Assembly: GCF_022662535.1 (NCBI RefSeq)
Contig: NZ_JAKQYM010000001.1
Coordinates: 124,001 to 188,000 of the forward strand
Source: Polaribacter marinus
Lineage (GTDB): Bacteria > Bacteroidota > Bacteroidia > Flavobacteriales > Flavobacteriaceae
Direction: 5' to 3'
DNA: 64,000 bases
The notes beneath the pieces are model-generated. The model had not been told where the DNA came from, did not search any database, and saw nothing but the letters and a program-made list of their open reading frames with translations. Made by a program: the position numbers and the translations under genes. Positions 63,404 through 64,000 of this stretch are shown here, in pieces (position 1 is the first letter of the stretch; each line of letters starts with the position of its first letter).

Positions 63404-64000
63404 TTGAAGAAAATTATATACATTTTAATATTAACAATTATCTCAAGTTTAATTGCTTGGTTTTATGTCGAATCGAACGACGGATTTGGTAAAGGAGATA
63501 TTTTACCTTTCACTTTTTATTCATTCATCTTATCATTGCTTTCCATATCAATAATTGGACTTTATCAAAAAGCATTTGAAAAAGTACATTACTTTTTCGG
63601 TTTTATACTATCAATCATTTTTTCCATTATACAAACCTTTCTTTTCATTCTAATTTTATGGCTTGTTTTTGGTCCTTGGATTGGTGCAATTAGCTTTCCT
63701 TTCCAAATATGTTGGCTAATCGGAGTTAATATTGCTAATCTATTCCTACTAACTAAATCTCAAAGTAAATTTAATACTCAACATCTTTTTATAATTTTTA
63801 TCGCCATCGGATTATCGATTCTAGTTTATAAAATAACTTATAGGCTAAAAGATAATCTCGCTGAAAATCAAAATTATGATATAATTTGTCTTTCTCATTC
63901 ACCTAATGAAGAAGCAAAACCGAGTATTCAAGACCTCATAAAATACGGATTATCTGAAAATGAAGCCAGAGTAATTCTCGAGCAGAACTTAACCGGAAGT
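63404..64000 (+). CDS. multi-spanning membrane protein, 3' end beyond the window
   Basis: The frame is open from the TTG at 63404 to the last base (199 codons, no stop); no in-frame ATG or GTG lies closer upstream. The protein starts LKKIIYILILTIISSLIAWF and has about five hydrophobic segments up to residue 145. A soluble tail follows with EEAKPSIQDLIKYGLSENEA, which resembles a small helical UBA-like or regulatory segment. I do not recognise a family. It lies directly behind repeat B, which suggests it is the next unit of the same cassette-like arrangement. Confidence 0.6.
   Translation, partial: MKKIIYILILTIISSLIAWFYVESNDGFGKGDILPFTFYSFILSLLSISIIGLYQKAFEKVHYFFGFILSIIFSIIQTFLFILILWLVFGPWIGAISFPFQICWLIGVNIANLFLLTKSQSKFNTQHLFIIFIAIGLSILVYKITYRLKDNLAENQNYDIICLSHSPNEEAKPSIQDLIKYGLSENEARVILEQNLTGS

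Noticed and set aside
1..64000. CRISPR arrays, rRNA genes, complete prophage
   Set aside because: No regularly spaced identical repeats, no rRNA sequence and no phage structural genes were seen.

Overview
The window is AT-rich DNA from the chromosome of a marine-type flavobacterium (Bacteroidota, Flavobacteriaceae; Polaribacter or a close relative is my best guess from protein character, not a tested assignment). The evidence is a C-terminal type IX secretion sorting domain, many Bacteroidota-only families (DUF4159, DUF4834, DUF6122, DUF5683, DUF2851, DUF5117/5118 metalloprotease, fused alpha/beta 2-oxoacid dehydrogenase E1), promoters with the TAnnTTTG -7 element, and almost no Shine-Dalgarno sequences except a strong one before rpsU.

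Positions 2-7616 hold the 3' part of a GH3/beta-lactamase fusion, then a leftward block (transporter-like barrel, GNAT protein, rsmE, DUF4159, BASS transporter, PlsC-type acyltransferase). Positions 7795-14963 are a tightly packed rightward envelope-glycan operon (DUF4834, YfhO, methyltransferase, two glycosyltransferases, flippase). Positions 14954-23771 are mainly leftward housekeeping genes: Crp-type regulator, WbqC, signal peptidase I, dapB, DUF5683, parB, parA, pepD, nitroreductase. Positions 23887-38037 carry DUF2851, a secreted zinc protease, the fused E1, an M1-peptidase-like barrel protein without a zinc motif, a secreted T9SS nuclease-fold protein, a LOG-family protein and uvrA. Positions 38110-44030 are rightward: PspC, a potassium channel, an RmlD-like reductase, an alanine symporter, a helix-hairpin-helix protein and an acyl-CoA dehydrogenase.

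Positions 44146-59262 are the conserved translation/transcription block: rpsU, a XerC/D recombinase, hpf, tRNA-Thr-Tyr-Gly-Thr, tuf, tRNA-Trp, secE, nusG, rplK-A-J-L, rpoB, rpoC and a DUF3467 gene. Large hairpins lie in the rplL-rpoB and rpoB-rpoC gaps. aroC (leftward) follows.

After the tRNA-Ser(TGA) gene at 60609-60693 the character changes to accessory DNA: a frameshifted and truncated tyrosine-integrase start, a 3'-truncated IS110-family element whose upstream non-coding segment is structured (possible bridge-RNA region), a RES-domain gene without a visible antitoxin, and a multi-spanning membrane protein running off the window. Two diverged copies of a roughly 125-bp intergenic sequence flank the RES gene. 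One starts inside the RES stop codon and is bounded by a near-inverted hexamer, which gives this end a gene-cassette-like layout. This right edge is the part of the window most likely to hold something undescribed.
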